DNA from: Larix kaempferi
Lineage: Eukaryota; Streptophyta; Pinopsida; Pinales; Pinaceae
Assembly: GCA_027924585.1 (NCBI GenBank)
Contig: BSBM01000260.1
Coordinates: forward strand, 16,864,001-16,928,000
DNA: 64,000 nucleotides
Direction: 5' to 3'
The stretch's first letter is position 1. Each line of letters begins with the position of its first letter. The notes under the pieces were generated by a model. That model had not been told where the DNA came from. It made no database searches and saw only the letters and a list, made by a program, of their open reading frames with translations. The translations under genes were made by a program, and so were the position numbers. Positions 36,059 through 48,372 of the stretch are shown in pieces.

Positions 36059-39000
36059 TGTTATCACCTAAACTGTAGTTACCCCTATGGATGGATCCAG
36101 TCATGGATGGCAATAGGGAAGGGCAACTCAAAAGGTGCAACCACGATCACCTCGACCTCCAATATATGGTTGTCACGCCAGTCAAGGCAACCTTCGCTTT
36201 ATGTTATCTAGCCCAGACAACAAAGGGGGAGACCCGATCTACTCCCGACAGGAGAGATCAAAACCAAGACACCAAATCAGGGTATTTCCAAGTGAAGTTA
36301 GGTGTATGGTTTATCCTAGACCTAAAGATGAAGTCACAAGCCAAGTGGGGGTTCAATAGGTATAGCTTTGGTTCATAGTTGGTGTGAGAGTGACTTATAA
36401 TGTTTGAAGTGAGATCTAGGATGAGTGTACTAGTTCAATGTTGGAAAATCCACTGCCTTGGGAACTGTGTCCAATGCAGGGTTGTTTAGGGGTCAGATTG
36501 GGGCTAACTAGTACATGAGACAAGCTTGACCATGGTTCATGATGTCTTCAAAGGTATAGTTTACCATGCATAGGTCAAACCACAAGTCAATCCAACAATC
36601 TAGGAAAGTTGAATTATCTTGGAGAGAAACCAATGCCTTGGGAATTGGGAAGTGGAGTCAAAGTGGGGTTGACTTATGGTTTAGGACTCCTACAACATGA
36701 GACAAGTGGGCAATAGAGGTCTTGATGGTTGAATGTGTCTAGATCTAGGTTTGACCCAAGTGGACCACAATCCCTTAAAACAAGGAATGCTATCCCCAAG
36801 GCAAGATTTGACAAAGTGATAGTCTAGACCTAGGTTTTAAATTATTCCGGTTTCAGATCTGCAATAATCTCAAGTACCCAGTTCCTAGAAGTGAGTGAAC
36901 TCACTTCTCCAAGGTGGTGCGACTTTACCCAAGGAGGCTAAACGTGGGGTTTAGATGGGTCAAGACAAGTCGGATGGCATCCAAATTTTAGATCCGGGTA
37001 GATCAGTCAAGTAGGGGTATGGATCTATAGTTTCACGGTAATCCGCTGGCTAGATCTTACTAGATCTGAGTTTAAGTGTTCCAAGTGGTCCAAAGTGGGG
37101 TTTAAATCCCTTGAAATATGGAATAGGGCCCACAAGGTGAATTTCAGAAAAGTGACAACCTGGGTGTATGTTATTTGATGTGTAGATGTCAAATCAAGTG
37201 GAATCTCAAACACCCACCACCTAGATCTAGGTCAACTTGCTCAACTAGTGAAGTGCGCCTTGCTTGGGAGAAGCTAAGTTGGCCTGGGAAGGGGATCAAA
37301 TGGAAGCCAATCCTCACCAAACTATAGATCCGGGATGCCGTGGATGCTATAGAGGTGGGTTTTCAATATTATGCCCAACAACCCACTAGATCTAAGTAGA
37401 TCTGAGAAAATGTAAAATGGGGGTTTTAAGATATTTAGGGTTTCAACAATTTATGAGCTATGTCAATGGATTGGATAAAGGAAAGAGAAACAAACCTGTG
37501 GATCTTACCTGGGTAACCTTGTAGATGCCTTGATGATGATGATCTATGCAAACCCGATCAATTTGAGAAGCTTTGAGGTAGTTTCTATGCAAGTCGATTT
37601 GGTCCAAGAAGCCAATGCGCCCTCTCTCCTGCACAACAAACGTCAACAATATCAGATTTGATGCATCAAGAGATAAGACTAATGCCACAAAAGAAGTAAC
37701 AGGAAGATAGCATAGATCACAATGAAGCTAATGATAACCCCCTGATACAAGCGAATGCCAAGAAAGTCGATTTGAAGAAGCCTTGCAAAATCGCCCTTGT
37801 TGAAGTCGCCCTCCTGTAGACAAACAATGATTTCCAAAAAAAGATAGATCTTACCACAATTTCCAAATGCTAGGTTGCAATAGACTTTCCAATCACCATC
37901 TAAGAACACCAGATGCAAAGGAGACCACAAGAATTTCCACAAGAATATTTTTCTATACCAATAATCCAAGAGCCAAAGACCCTTTACAATGAGAGGCTCT
38001 CTCCTTTAAATAGGAAGGAGAGGCACCAAAACCCTAACCACTTTTTGAATGAGTGGCTAAGATTAGAAGATACAAATGTCTAATCAATGGTTGAGATGAG
38101 CTCAACAATATAATACATGGATCACACATAAAATATAATATAAGTGGAAAAAATCGCCCTAGAAGAGGGGAATCCCACCAAATCATGATGATGAAATATC
38201 ATAAGAGGCTTATGGTGGGTCCAAGGGGTAATTTTATCCCTCCTTGGTCAATCCCCATAGCACAATAACCAATAAATAATCATGAATGTACCAAATCGTG
38301 CCTCCATAGTGAAGTCGTGGTCCTCAAAAGACCTCAAAAAATCCACAGAAAGTGCCATAAGTGATGGATGCGGGCCCCGATGAAGCTGAAACTGCTGGAG
38401 AAGGTGTGGAAGACCCCGATCTATCATCACTGATCATCCCATGCCATAACTTTGCCTCAGTAGCCCAAATCGATTTCCTCAATAGCCATTTCTACCAATC
38501 CTGAAATGCCTCGGGAAGCGTGAAACTGCCCCAAACAGCCTCCTGGAGTGCTGGCGCTGTCAAGGTGAGGGCACCAGTGTGTCCGGGAGGGGGGTAATAT
38601 GGTAAAAACAAGTGGCTGGACCACCCCCTCCATCATCAGCGCCCTAGGTCATCCGGATAAAAATCACATCTGCTCCGACAGGGCCTCCGACAGACCAAAA
38701 CTGCACTGGGACAGCCTACTGAGGCTCAATCATCACTGTATGTGCCCGGAACTGAAAACAAACTGTCCCATTGGACTCAGAAGGTCCAAATCTATCCAAG
38801 ATGTGTACTCATACACCATATGAGTCTCTGCATGATCAAAATAAATATCCAATATACCGGAACAAGGCCAATAATAATGCTCTGTAAATGATCCAACACT
38901 GCTGTACCCCAAGAATCATCATCATAACCCTGTAGCTGCTGCATAGAATCATCCTGTATGTGTACATAGACCATATATCATCTATCCATATCATCATAAG

Positions 39001-40598
39001 GTCTATCATCTCATGTCCCATGGTCCTCCATGGTCAAACTAAGTCCAACCAAGACCAAATATAACTCAGTCCATCATCCAAGGCTGCTGTAAAGTATCAA
39101 GGTTAATACATGCTCTACAACTTATTCAAATAGCAATTATAACACATAATGATCATAACTGGCGATCTACATCCAAATATATATTGTCGTTAATTATTAT
39201 TATTACTCAAACTAGACTTTCAGGATCATACTCACTTCATAGTTGTGATCAATTTGCTAGTGAAGGGTGAAGGCTAAATTAACTGGCTAGGCTAAGGGAT
39301 GACTTAACTGTCTTGACTTGGTGACACTTTGGCAAGGGAAAGGGAATACACCATAGTATATACTGAATGAGCAATAACACAGGGAATGGCGGTGTCTCAC
39401 AAATGGATGAGTTGTTTAAAGAGGGTTTATTCACCTTCACAGATGCGCACAATCCATAATACAAATAAGGCCAGCAATTGTTTAGATATAGCATTTAAGT
39501 TCCATTGCTTTTTTGGGCCTGAGGTTTCCATAGCCTTGATCTATGTGTGTTTACAAACACATTGCATAGATTTACATTTTTTCTTTAGGCTTTCTGCTTC
39601 AGGTGTGTTTTTAAGGCACTTGTTTACCTGAGCACTTCTAGGTGTGTCATGGACAGCTTGTTTACCTAGGTATTTATTTTTCCAAAAGATATAACATTTT
39701 ATTTTCATGGCCATTTTCATTTGGCATGCCTTTCATTCATGTGTGTTTAGAAACACATTGCATGAATGGGCTTTTCATACAAGATATAACATTTTATTTT
39801 TTTCAGATTTTGTATTCATGGCAGCACCAAAAGTTTCAGGTTTAGCCAACACAACTTTAGTGACTAGGGGGAATTCCAAGGAACTCCAACTCACCATAGG
39901 TAAGTTTTGTCACCAACTCAGAGCCGAGACACAATAAACAAGGAAGCTCATCCAATACAGAGGCTACAGTGGGGAAGGTCCTCCATGCCACTAGTCAAGT
40001 AGTAAGTCAGGGTGATAATCTAAAAGGTAGGTCATGGATGGATGAAGACAATGAGATGATGAAGCCAACACTAGCAAGCCAAGGTATGGTTGAATGATCA
40101 CCTCTATTCTCCCTAAGGAGGGTACATACCAATGAGTATGAATAGTGAACTTCTAAGTCTGAGTAGGGACAGTATAATATATATAATAGATCAACCAGGT
40201 CCATATATCTATATGATCGCCAGATCATGACACTAAGTGCTAAGACATGCTATAAGAATAAGTATAAAAGCAATCTAACCATAACACCGTAATATACCTG
40301 CTGAGTCATATACCTGAATGCACATCAACCTGTACCATCATCTGTCCTCTGGAACTGCTGCTGTAACTCTGGGCACTACTGGCTGCTCTGTACCAATGGC
40401 ATAATGGCTATATCGGGCATCTCTCTGAGTGTCCTGAAACTCAGTCATGGCATGGGGAATACAACTGCTGTCCACAATCTGATAGTGATCCAATATAGAT
40501 GCTCATCTTAGCATCTCAAATGTAAGGGACTGGCTGAATAGTGTACTGGAATGAGAAAAATAATGTATGGTAGCCCGGCTACTATATATGTGATAACA
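36059..40598 (-). mobile_element. LTR-C, 4,540-bp solo LTR of the TGTTATCAC family, inverted
   Basis: On the plus strand it reads TGTTATCACC at 36059 and ends GTGATAACA at 40598. Internal order and promoter block (minus strand, around 38012) show minus orientation. The target duplication is GATCT/GATCC (36054-36058, 40599-40603). It is a full-length relative of LTR-A and LTR-B. It sits 345 bp from LTR-B in opposite orientation, forming a 4.5-kb inverted repeat. Confidence 0.92.
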
Positions 40599-42026
40599 GA
40601 TCCAATAACATGGATATTCCAAATGGAGCAATTTTTTGATCTACACCAGGTTCCAACTTTGCAAATGGTAACCATTGCATCATTATATTTAGAGCCTGAT
40701 CAATTTGTATGGTACCAATGGCTTTGTGATCGTAAAAAGGACTCTATTATATCTTGATCTATATTCACCGAAGAATTGATTGCACATTATGGGGATATTA
40801 ATAGCAATACTTTCTTTAGCCAGTTAATAAATCTCAAGCAAAAAGGTCCAGTTGCAGAGCACATCAAACAGTTTCAGAAGCTAAGTCTTAAAGTGAAGAA
40901 CATTCCAGAAGATAATATGTTGGATCTCTTCATTGGCACCTTGAAGGATAACATTCAACATGAGGTGCGTCTCTTTGAACCACCCTCCTTGGAGAAGGCC
41001 TTCATGATGGCAAGGAAGGTTGAAAGTAAAAATATGACGATGCCTACTAGAAAGAGCACCTCCAACACATACCAAGAGAATACTGTTACTTCTTCTAACC
41101 CACCTCAAAGATTGACACCCCAACAAATAGAGGAAAGAAGAGCAAAAGGCCTATGTTTTAATTGTGACAGCAAGTATAGTAAGGGACATAAGTGTGGTGA
41201 GAAGAAATTATTTTACATAGAATGTGAAGAGGAAGAACCAAAAGAACAAGAACCATCTCCAGAGGAAGAAATAAAAGATACTACTTCAGAAGAGATTACT
41301 GCCACCATATCATGTCATGCATTGGCTGGAATTAGCACTCCTCAAACTCTCAAGATCGAAGGATTTATCAAAAAGAAAAAGGTAACAGTGTTGATTGATT
41401 CTGGTAGTACTCATAATTTCATTCACTATAAATTAGCAAAATCTCTCAATTGCTTTGTATATCCGGCACCAGAGTTTCAAGTTATGATTGTAGATGGAGG
41501 AAATATCAACTGCTCAGGGAAATGCCATAATATAAATCTTACTATGGGAGAATATGTATTGAATAGTCTAATGATTGCTATTCCAATGGGTGGTGTTGAT
41601 GTTGTCTTAGGATTTCAATGGTTACAATCTTTGGGAACTGTGGCTTTTAATTTTCAGAAGCTTTTCATGAAATTTTTATGGGAAGGAAATAAATATGAAT
41701 TACAGGGTATCACAGGGAAACCAAGCAAGGTGATAAGCTCTAATGGTATGACAAAATTGATGAAAAATGGACATCAAGGTGTAATTGCACAATTATGCTC
41801 ATTAGATGTTCAAACATCTAAGCCCCCTATTTCCCCAGATCTCCAAAGGGTCATTAATAAGCATTCTAAAGTATTTGAAGATATTCCAAAAGGTCTTCCA
41901 CCTGTCCGAGATTTTGATCATGCTATTCACTTAATCCCGGGAAGTGTTCCTCCTAACATCAGACCTTACAGATACCCCTATGGACAAGAGAGTGAAATTG
42001 AGCGTATGGTTGAAGAAATGTTATAG
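40599..42026 (+). pseudogene. Chromovirus gag, zinc knuckle, protease and start of reverse transcriptase
   Basis: Gag resumes with ITWIFQMEQFF and crosses a TGA at 40757-40759. It then reads openly through NLKQKGPVAEHIKQFQKL and LFIGTLKDNIQHEVR. The zinc knuckle CFNCDSKYSKGHKC lies near 41153-41194. An acidic linker follows, then the aspartic protease with VLIDSGSTHNFIH near 41389 and a later GGVDVVLGFQWL. The frame reaches the start of the reverse transcriptase (IRPYRYPYGQ, ending MVEEML) and stops at 42024-42026, where a frameshift joins it to the next frame. Confidence 0.92.
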
Positions 42027-43707
42027 GCCTAGCCAAATTTCTTACTCTGCACCAGTGGTAATGGTACACAAGCCGGATGGATCATGGCGTATGTGTCCAG
42101 ATTGTAGAGAGTTCAACAAGATCACCATTAAAAATAAGTTTCCCATTCCTCTAATTAATGAATTGCTAGATGAATTACATAGAGCAATTTTACTCACAAA
42201 GTTGGATATTCGTTCTAGGTATCATCAATTTAGAATGAAAGATGAAGACATCCCAAAAACAACATTCAGAACTCATGAAGGTCATTATGAATTTCTAGTC
42301 ATGCCATTTGGTCTCACGAATGCACCTTCCACATTTCAGGGTTTGATGAATTCCATTTTCAAGCCTTTACTTAGAAAATTTGTGCTCGTATTCTTTGATG
42401 ATATACTAATCTATAGTAAGTCTTGGGAAGAACATGTTCAACATGTTGACATGGTACTACAACTACTACAGGAGCAACAACTATATGCCAAACCTTCCAA
42501 ATATTTCTTTGGGGTGAAGGAGGTAGAGTATTTGGGTCATATTGTATCTCATGAAGGTGTCAAGGTAGACCCTGACAAAATTAAAGCCCTGATAGACTGG
42601 TCGATTCCCAAAAACCTAAAGAATCTTCGAGGATTCTTAGGTCTGACAGGGTACAACCGCAAGTTTGTTCGAAATTATGGAAGAATAGCAGCACCTCTAA
42701 CAGCATTACTGAAGAAATATGCATTTTCTTGGACTCCCGAGGCAACTCAAGCTTTTGAACAACTTAAACAGGCAATGTGCACAGCTCCTGTATTGGCCAC
42801 ACTAGAATTCACAATAACCTTTATTTTGGAATGTGATGCTTCAGGAAATGGCATTGGCGCTGTTCTAATGCAAGAAGGACACCCACTTGCTTTCACAAGT
42901 CATCCAATCAAGGGAAAAAACTTACAAAAGCCCATTTATGAGAAGGAAATGTTGGCAATACTACATGCTCTTAAGAAATGGCGTCCTTATCTAATAGGTA
43001 GGCACTTCAAGGTCAAAACAGATCATGATAGTCTTAAATACTTCTTGGAACAAAGACTATCTTCAAAAGAGCAACAAAAGTGGGTAACCAAGGTGGCAGA
43101 TGCACTCTCCAGAAAAGATGAAGATGTTGGGGCATTACTTTGTTCCATTTCCATTCTACAACCAAATTGGATAGTAGCAGCAAGGGACGAATGGAAAAAA
43201 GACCTATATGTGTGGATGCTCATTCAAAATCTACAGAATGATCCTAGTGTATTAGATACTTTTGTGTGGAAAAATGATTCACGATGGTATAAGGATTGCT
43301 TATATTTATGCAAAAACTCCCAACTCAAGCTGAAGGTCATTTCTGAATTACACGCCTCTCCTAGAGGTGGGCCCTCAGGATTCCTGAAAACTTACCATAG
43401 GGTCAAGAAGGAATTTTTCTGGGAAGGTCTTAAATCTAATGTTCAAAGGTTTGTGGTTGAATACTTGGTTTGCCAACAGAATAAGGCTGAAACAGTTAAG
43501 ACCCTGGGACTTCTACAACCGTTAGACATACCTTTCCAGCGCTGGGAGGAAGTCTCCATGGATTTTATCACAGGTCTACCCAAGTCCGAAGGAAAGAATG
43601 TTATTATGGTGGTTGTTGATAGACTCGTGAAGTATGCACACTTTTGTGCACTCACTCACCCTTTTAATGCAAGCACAGTAGCTGCAACCTTTATGGAAAC
43701 TGTTTAG
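42006..43707 (+). pseudogene. Chromovirus reverse transcriptase, RNase H and integrase start
   Basis: The reverse transcriptase shows VVMVHKPDGSWRMC, LLTKLDIRS, TFRTHEGHYEFLVMPFGLTN and the catalytic VFFDDILIYS (42388-42417). RNase H shows LECDASGNGIGAVLMQEG and YEKEMLAILHALKKW. Its tail jumps from EQQKWVTK directly to VADALSRKDE, a short in-frame deletion compared with related elements. The integrase zinc region is damaged: the second histidine is proline (GGPSG) and one cysteine is tyrosine (VVEYLVC). The first catalytic aspartate lies in VSMDFITGLPKS. A TAG at 43705-43707 ends the frame. Confidence 0.93.
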
Positions 43708-44594
43708 AAGTTACATGGAAATCTGAAGATTATTGTAAGTGATAGAGATCCAATTTTCACTGGAAAATTTTGGACTGAATTATTTTCCTGTTTGGGTACT
43801 CAATTGGCTCACAGTTCATCTTATCACCCTCAATCTAATGGGCAAACTGAGATCGTGAACAAGTGTTTGGAAGGCTATCTTCGTTGCTTTGCATCTGATA
43901 AACAAACACAGTGGGTGAAATGGTTGTCCTTGGCAGAATGGTGGTACAAAACTTCCTTCCATACATCATCAAAAATGTCTCCATTTATGGCGCACATTAT
44001 GGGTACCAATCTCCATCTATCACATCTCCCTTAAAAGGAAAATCTAAAGTTCAAGCCGTGGAAGATCACATAGAGCACCAGCAAGAAGTTCTCCGGATAC
44101 TTAAGGACAACCTGACTATGTCAAAAAACAGGATGAAACAATAAGCTGATCAACATCGTAGTGAAAGGAGTTTTGAAGAAGGGGATTGGGTATTTCTCAG
44201 GCTACAACCTTACAAGCAGATGTCTCTCAAGCTATTAAAGAAGGACAATAAATTAGCACCCAAGTATTATGGTCCTTATAAAGTGTTGCAGAAGATTGGT
44301 AGTATGGCTTACAAATTGGAGCTCCCTTCATCTTCAAGAGTACATCCAGTTTTCCATGTTTCTTGTTTAAAGAAGGTAATAGAAGACAAGATCCCAATTC
44401 AAACAATCTTGTCGGAGCTTGATGAAGAAGGAAAAGTCATATTGGAACCTAAATAAATCATTGAAACAAGGATTAAACAGCTACGAAATCGGGCTATTAC
44501 TGAGTACCTCATAAAGTGGAAGAACTTACCAGTTGAAGATTCGACATGGAAAGATGAGTCCTTCATACAGAGGCATCCGCAACTAATCAAGCGT
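43708..44594 (+). pseudogene. Chromovirus integrase core end and chromodomain
   Basis: After the TAG, the same frame continues with IIVSDRDPIF (second catalytic Asp) and SSYHPQSNGQTEIVN (catalytic Glu). A frameshift near 44030 and a TAA at 44142-44144 follow. Then come the YYGPYKVLQKIGSMAYKLEL and HPVFHVSCLKK segments typical of the integrase C-terminus. A TAA at 44454 is followed by chromodomain sequence with YLIKWKNLP and STWKDES. Chromodomains direct integration to modified chromatin. At least three disabling lesions are visible. Confidence 0.9.
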
Positions 44595-44610
44595 TGAGGA
44601 CAACACTTGT

Positions 44611-44626
44611 CTGAAGGGGAGGAGCA
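44611..44626 (+). promoter_or_regulatory. Chromovirus polypurine tract
   Basis: CTGAAGGGGAGGAGCA directly precedes the right LTR. The purine run GAAGGGGAGGAG is the expected plus-strand primer. Confidence 0.88.
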
Positions 44627-44968
44627 TATTAAGCCCTAAATATGGGCACATTTCCCCCTATATTGTGGTTCATTACATTAGTTTTGATGTCGGCTTTGGT
44701 CCATTAGTGGTAATTGTCATTAGTATGGTTATATTAGTTATGTCGGCTTGGGTCAGTTAGTTGGAATTCTACCCCTTAGTCTCCTATATATAGGAAGGAA
44801 ACCTTTGGATTATCTTGTCTTGTCTTGTGTACTTACTATATTGTGTAAGGAGGTTGCCCCCTCGAAAAGGCTTGTTATTAAGCTATTTTATTCAATCAAG
44901 TCGTGGAGTACTCTTTCTGATCTATTTCTGCTCTTTTCATACTATTATGGGAATTTTGTTGCATAACA
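44627..44968 (+). repeat. Chromovirus 3' LTR
   Basis: 342 bp ending GCATAACA. It starts TATTAAGCCC, so the expected TG start has become TA. It lacks the 53-bp duplication of the left LTR and otherwise matches it closely. Confidence 0.9.
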
Positions 44969-44973
44969 TGCTG

Positions 44974-46097
44974 TGCCATTTGATGATGTTGTGGTATCGA
45001 GGTGATATTGTAACACATTTTCTCTTGTTTCAATATTGGTAATGGATCTAGTTTAGAAGGTTGTTCATAATCATAGAGTAAACATTTACAGTTGTTAAGT
45101 TGTTTATTTGTGTTTTGTTTTCAAGAGACAAAGGAGTAGCCAACTGTACTCAGTTGTACGGAAGCTCTCTTGATCTCTTTTTTGCATGCACACTAGATCT
45201 AATCCACCATTGGCAAGGTTGAAGATTAATTATTTGGAGCAACCTGAATTGAAGATTGCAGATTGGTTTTGGTCATGCATTTGGTTTGTACATCATGTCA
45301 TTTCATCAAAGATCCATTTTGAGGCATTTTTGAGGTGGTTTGAGTATTAATTCACCTACTTGGGAATTAATTAAAATTATTAACAGGCTTTCCCTAGGTC
45401 GGAATTAAAAAATTCCTAAGTCTAGCAAGGAATTAATCAAGTGAAGGAATACTGACATTTTGAAGAAAGTGGTAATTTGGGTCCTCATAAAATAATTTTC
45501 TAAACAATACCCAAGTCTCAAAATCTTCATCTGACATCTCAAGTGAGCCCAACTAGCTTCCTCCTCCAAGGGGAGTGCACTTCTCTCTCGTAGGGGTGAA
45601 TTTCCAAAGTGTGAGCTATGTAAAAGCAAGCAAGTGATGAATGTAATGAAAAGTAATCTAAAGGGGGACCCCTAGTGATTCCACCTTTTATCCTAGACAA
45701 GTAACTAGTTATTATTTTGTACTCTCATGGGCTCAAAGGGGCAATTTGCCCTCCTCAAATTTCTAGCCATTTTTTTATAAGAAATGCTAAGATTTATCTC
45801 AACCATCGATGTGGTTGAGAAAGGATTTAATCTCAATCCTCAATCCTTTTGGATTAGGTTTGAGCATCTTCTTCCTTTCTCTATGAAGAGCAAATCGATT
45901 TCATTTGTAAGGGAGAATTTTTCAGCAATAAAACAAAGCAGTAATTTCCAGCAATTCGTTGTGACTTCTCGATGACTTGTGGCACTTGGTTTTCTTATTC
46001 GACCCTTGCTTTCTCTTGTGGTTTGCTTTATGGTTAATTTCTTTATGGTGGAGGTGAAATCTTTCAAGTTTATTTCAAGTGTGCCCAACTGTGAATG
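44974..46097 (+). other. Family I LTR remainder and older LTR-like DNA
   Basis: 44974-45050 continues the family I LTR after the chromovirus. From about 45390 to 46097 the sequence has LTR-like promoter and leader character: a TCTCAACCATCGATGTGG block, ATTTTTTTATAAG near 45770, and CAATAAAAC near 45928. No partner copy identifies it. LTR-H inserted at its end. No coding region is supported. Confidence 0.45.
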
Positions 46098-46651
46098 TGT
46101 AATGTCCCCGGTTTTGAATTCTCATGTCTATAGTTGGAGACGCTTCCGAGCTTGTGTTAGCCAGGTCAGAGAAGTGCAATTATGTTATCAAAGAGCTCGG
46201 AGGAGTTTTATGGGGCCCCATCCTAGTCCATTTATCCTTATTCATCATCAAGATCATTTCCGCACAGTCCATTCGTGGTTTCGTTGCATCCCGACGATTC
46301 CCGTAAATTGGGAGAATTATTGGACATAAATTAATTAATGACACTAAGGGTGTTATTTGGGGCATTTTATTTGAGGGAACACCTTAGTGTAATAGCTCGT
46401 TGGAACCAAGACGAAGAGCTTTAAATGATGGGAGGACAAAAAAAAGGGAATCAATCAATTAGTTAATGTCACTAAGCAAAAAGTGACTTTATAAAGTGAC
46501 ATTAATAATTAATTCGTAAAGTGACTTTATAAAAGTCACTTTCGATTAAAAAGTGACGAAAAAAGTGTAAAGGGGTCCAAAATGAAATTAAAAGACAAAA
46601 GGGGTCATTTTCTCACTAAAGCCACTTAATAATATTTAAAAATGAGAAATG

Positions 46652-47187
46652 TGTTAGTTTTTCACAATTTAATTCAATATGATCTAGGATCTTATCTGAG
46701 AGAATAACATGCACAGTAAATCAAACACAAGAGACAAGAGACACAAAGCATTTCACCGGGGAAACCATAAAGGAGAAAACCCCGCAACTTCCTCAGAGAT
46801 AGAATGAGCAATAATACAAAACCCCAAAACAAAGAGATGGTCTTCAGCAGCTTCCTCCTCCTCCACTTGTGCGAACTTCTCGCTCTCTCACTTATGCGAA
46901 TTGAGTGAGTGAGTGAATGAGTAAATATAGAGGAGCACCCTCTCTATTTATACTTTACTTTCACTTTACTTTTACCCTACTGGGCCGACTTCTCCTAGGA
47001 GAGTCTAATAACCCCTTATAACTTAACTCAAGGCCGAACCCTCTAGGGGAGTCTAATAACCCTATCAAATACAATAATAACTTTCTCGATCGGAGGAATA
47101 AAACCTCTCTGTCGGAAGTACAATAACATATGAATGCAATATAAAATATACAAGTGAATACATTCCAAAGTTACAAATACATTAACA
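46652..47187 (-). repeat. Copia-2 LTR (3' LTR in element orientation)
   Basis: 536 bp, TGTTAGTTTT...ACATTAACA. It is nearly identical to 52236-52773, apart from scattered mostly C/T and A/G changes and a 2-bp length difference in a CTCTCT run. Confidence 0.95.
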
Positions 47188-47196
47188 CTCCCTCTT
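47188..47196 (-). promoter_or_regulatory. Copia-2 polypurine tract
   Basis: The minus strand reads AAGAGGGAG directly beside the LTR. It is identical to the Copia-1 tract at 9029-9037. Confidence 0.8.
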
Positions 47197-47640
47197 AACT
47201 AGGAAGGTATTCTCTTGACATAGTTCATCAGCACAAGTCTTCGTCACTGGATCATCATCAAAGCTGGATCATCATCGTCACTACTGCTGCTATCTCGACC
47301 ATCAGTCTCCAATCTACTCGTCATAGGAAGTTCTACAGAGCCAGCCCTTTTTCATGTTGGATGTAGGCCTACCCTTCATGTAGGTCTTCATCATCTCTGT
47401 GAGCAAGCCATCAAGTAGGTACATCTCAGGACTTATTATATGCCTCTGCAAAACCTGCAAGATCTCCCAATACTGATTACATGCCACTGCAAAACCTGAA
47501 GGAGCATCCTAGGACTGATTATATGCCTATGCAAAACCTGTGTATCCTACTGTCACCTCATCATCTTCAGATCATCTCATCGTCAACAGAGCACGGCCCA
47601 GATGCACATCACACAGCACTTACATCAACCGACATGGGAG
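47197..47640 (-). other. Copia-2 3' non-coding region
   Basis: This lies between the minisatellite and the polypurine tract. It contains a 60-odd-bp motif with TGCAAAACCTG repeated about three times (near 47446, 47488 and 47530). No coding sequence is seen. Confidence 0.6.
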
Positions 47641-47900
47641 GACTTCCTACCACCATTCGGGAAAGGCTCAGCAATTACATCAACAACCATGGGAGGACCA
47701 ACCTACCACCATGTCGGAAAAGCTTAGCAATTACATCAACAACCATGGGAGGACCAACCTACCACCATGTCGGAAAATCCTCGGCAATTACATCAACAAC
47801 CATGGGAGGACCAACCTACCACCATGTCGGAAAAGCCTCGGCAATTACATCAACGACCATGGGAGGACCAACCTACCACCATGTCGGAAAATCCCATGTG
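47641..47900. repeat. 57-bp minisatellite in the Copia-2 3' region
   Basis: The unit includes GCAATTACATCAACAACCAT, GGGAGGACCAACCTACCACC and ATGTCGGAAAA. Unit starts are at 47671, 47727, 47784 and 47841 (periods 56, 57, 57), with a related partial unit at the left. A period divisible by three keeps plus-strand frames open across it (for example 47481-47999), but nothing supports them as genes. Confidence 0.9.
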
Positions 47901-47924
47901 CATCCGCGTCTTCCGGACCCATCA

Positions 47925-48372
47925 CTTCCCCTTGGAAGGAACCTCAATCTGAAGTACACCAAGCTTCTCTCTAAAGTATTCAAACTTCAATATGGCTAGC
48001 AGCTTGGTCAATACTGGAGCTTCACTGCTCCTCTGCACCATATCCCTGATATAGTGGTACTTGATCTCAATGTGCTTCGACTTGTCATGGAACACCGAGT
48101 TCTCAGACAACTTTACACAACTCTGGTTGTCGCAATATTATACAAGTCGCGTCCAACTAGAGATCAAACAAATCAGACAGTAGCTTCCTCAGCCATACTG
48201 CCTCACAACTAACCAAACAAGCTGTGACATACTCTGCTTCGGCTGTACTCAGTGCCACGCAGGACTGCTTCCTGCTAAACCAAGAGATCACACCTGATCC
48301 CATACTGAAGCAGCACCCTGAAGTGCTCTTCCTATCAATGGCACTGCCTGCCCAATCTGAATCAACATAACC
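47925..48372 (-). pseudogene. Copia-2 RNase H, decayed
   Basis: The minus strand shows DSDWAGSAIDRKSTSG, SRKQSCVALSTAEAEY and a stretch related to CEAVWLRKLLSDLFDL. Then come several stops and frameshifts through the C(D)NQ and KHIE segments (for example KSKHIEIKYHYIRDMVQ near 48030-48085). This is the counterpart of the intact frame in Copia-1 at 10268-11125. Confidence 0.85.

Larger units (their letters stand above)
30017..44968 (+). mobile_element. Ty3/gypsy chromovirus with two nested solo LTRs
   Basis: The element is bounded by the target duplication TGTTG/TGCTG (30012-30016, 44969-44973). It has an iMet-type primer-binding site after the left LTR, a polypurine tract before the right LTR, and the order gag, protease, reverse transcriptase, RNase H, integrase and chromodomain. 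Without LTR-B and LTR-C it would be about 5.9 kb. The chromodomain and the CX2CX7HXC knuckle place it among plant chromoviruses. Several stops, frameshifts and a small deletion make it inactive. It lies antisense to D2HGDH. Confidence 0.93.

Noticed and set aside
47671-47900. CRISPR-like regular repeats
   Set aside because: Contiguous tandem units without spacers, in plant retrotransposon sequence.
47481-47999. 172-codon plus-strand frame over the 57-bp minisatellite
   Set aside because: The period is a multiple of three, so frames stay open by default. It is antisense to Copia-2.
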